Made by a program: the position numbers and the translations under genes
The notes under the pieces: model-generated
Seen by the model: only the letters and a program-made list of their open reading frames with translations
Database searches by the model: none
What the model was told of the DNA's origin: nothing
Assembly: GCA_937949965.1 (NCBI GenBank)
Contig: CALFBF010000082.1
Location: 1-49,225, forward strand
Origin: an uncultured Roseibacillus sp.
Lineage (GTDB): Bacteria > Verrucomicrobiota > Verrucomicrobiia > Verrucomicrobiales > Akkermansiaceae
Length of the DNA: 49,225 nt
Reading direction: 5' to 3'
In this document: piece by piece, positions 48,823-49,225 of the stretch
How the letters are laid out: the number at the start of each line of letters is the position of its first letter
How positions within the stretch are numbered: the first letter of the stretch is position 1

Positions 48823-49225
48823 TTAGAGGAGTTCGGGGTAGCATTCCATCGCCATGCGACGAGAGGCTTGCATGATCAGCCGCGATTCAGAGAGCGTTAG
48901 AACTTCCTCCGCGAGAGCCTGACAATCGGAGTAGCTTAAGGCCCGGATGGCGTGCTTAACGGCGGGGAGACGGGGAGTACCAACTGATAATTCATCGATT
49001 CCTAGTCCGACTAGGATGGGGAGGAGAATGAGGTCTCCTGCCATTTCTCCACAGATCCCAGTCCAGATCCCATGTTCGCGACCACCCGCAATTGTCATTT
49101 TGATGAGGCGTATGACTGCGGGGTGAGCGGGTTTGTAAAGTTGGGATACCCGTGGATTTACGCGATCAACCGCAACGGTGTATTGGATGAGGTCGTTAGT
49201 ACCTAAGGAGAGGAAGTCAACGTGA
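48823..49225 (-). CDS. ptsI: PTS enzyme I (phosphoenolpyruvate-protein phosphotransferase), N-terminal part outside the window
   Basis: The window holds the last 133 codons, ending MECYPELL. The readable part has VDFLSLGTNDLIQYTVAVDR (the PEP-enzyme signature) and GIWTGICGEMAGDLILLPIL, with the active-site Cys in CGEMA, followed by LVGLGIDELSVGTPRLPAVK. Enzyme I phosphorylates HPr at the expense of PEP. The frame continues past position 49225. The gene order ptsI then efp is probably incidental. Confidence 0.9.
   Translation of the reverse strand, partial: HVDFLSLGTNDLIQYTVAVDRVNPRVSQLYKPAHPAVIRLIKMTIAGGREHGIWTGICGEMAGDLILLPILVGLGIDELSVGTPRLPAVKHAIRALSYSDCQALAEEVLTLSESRLIMQASRRMAMECYPELL

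Overview
The window looks like chromosome of a Verrucomicrobiota bacterium, probably a marine or polysaccharide-degrading member. It carries four intact sulfatases plus one sulfatase remnant, a GH127 L-arabinofuranosidase, a DUF1800/DUF1501 surface-protein pair, Tat-like and Sec signal peptides, and very few clear Shine-Dalgarno sequences. This placement rests on gene content, not on a marker-gene tree. Housekeeping genes (ilvD, thiH, thiS, mutM, prfA, rph, argH, ychF, trpA, efp, ptsI) are scattered singly or in short operons.

Layout. Positions 1-1433 are an accessory edge: a truncated DUF3800 gene, then a decayed toxin-antitoxin pair (truncated excisionase-type antitoxin, PIN toxin with its middle deleted), ending at a tRNA-Lys gene. 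Positions 1.9-10.6 kb hold ilvD, an L,D-transpeptidase, a thiH-thiS-mutM operon, a pair of TPM-like genes, a methyltransferase, prfA and tRNA-Gln. Positions 10.8-17.7 kb form a probable sulfated-polysaccharide locus: two sulfatases divergent from an MFS sugar porter and a GH127 enzyme. Positions 17.8-22.9 kb are a DUF1800-DUF1501-GspG-tail operon. Positions 24.9-37 kb hold rseP, a PIN-TRAM protein, comM, a von Willebrand A-type membrane protein, two more sulfatases, a sulfatase pseudogene and a CNNM-type membrane protein. The right end has rph/argH, ychF, trpA, efp and the 3' end of ptsI.

Two systems stand out. First, at 24014-24319 (minus strand) one reading frame encodes a small membrane protein and is interrupted by four UGA codons spaced exactly 12 codons apart. 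Each UGA is followed 13-14 nt later by a hairpin with a GUC or GGUC loop. The repeats vary mostly at synonymous positions in this frame, and the fourth hairpin keeps the fold with a different stem sequence. This is what a four-selenocysteine protein with one bacterial SECIS per UGA would look like; I know of no described family like it. Second, at 39915-45208 a methyltransferase, a TM-kinase-receiver-kinase protein and a receiver protein are packed together like the phcB-phcS-phcR-phcQ quorum-sensing operon of Ralstonia, with PhcS and PhcR apparently fused. A small AraC-type regulator is divergent from it and an EthD-type gene follows it.

Limits: all homology statements come from reading motifs by eye; no database search, folding program or codon statistics were run, and motif counts are by hand.
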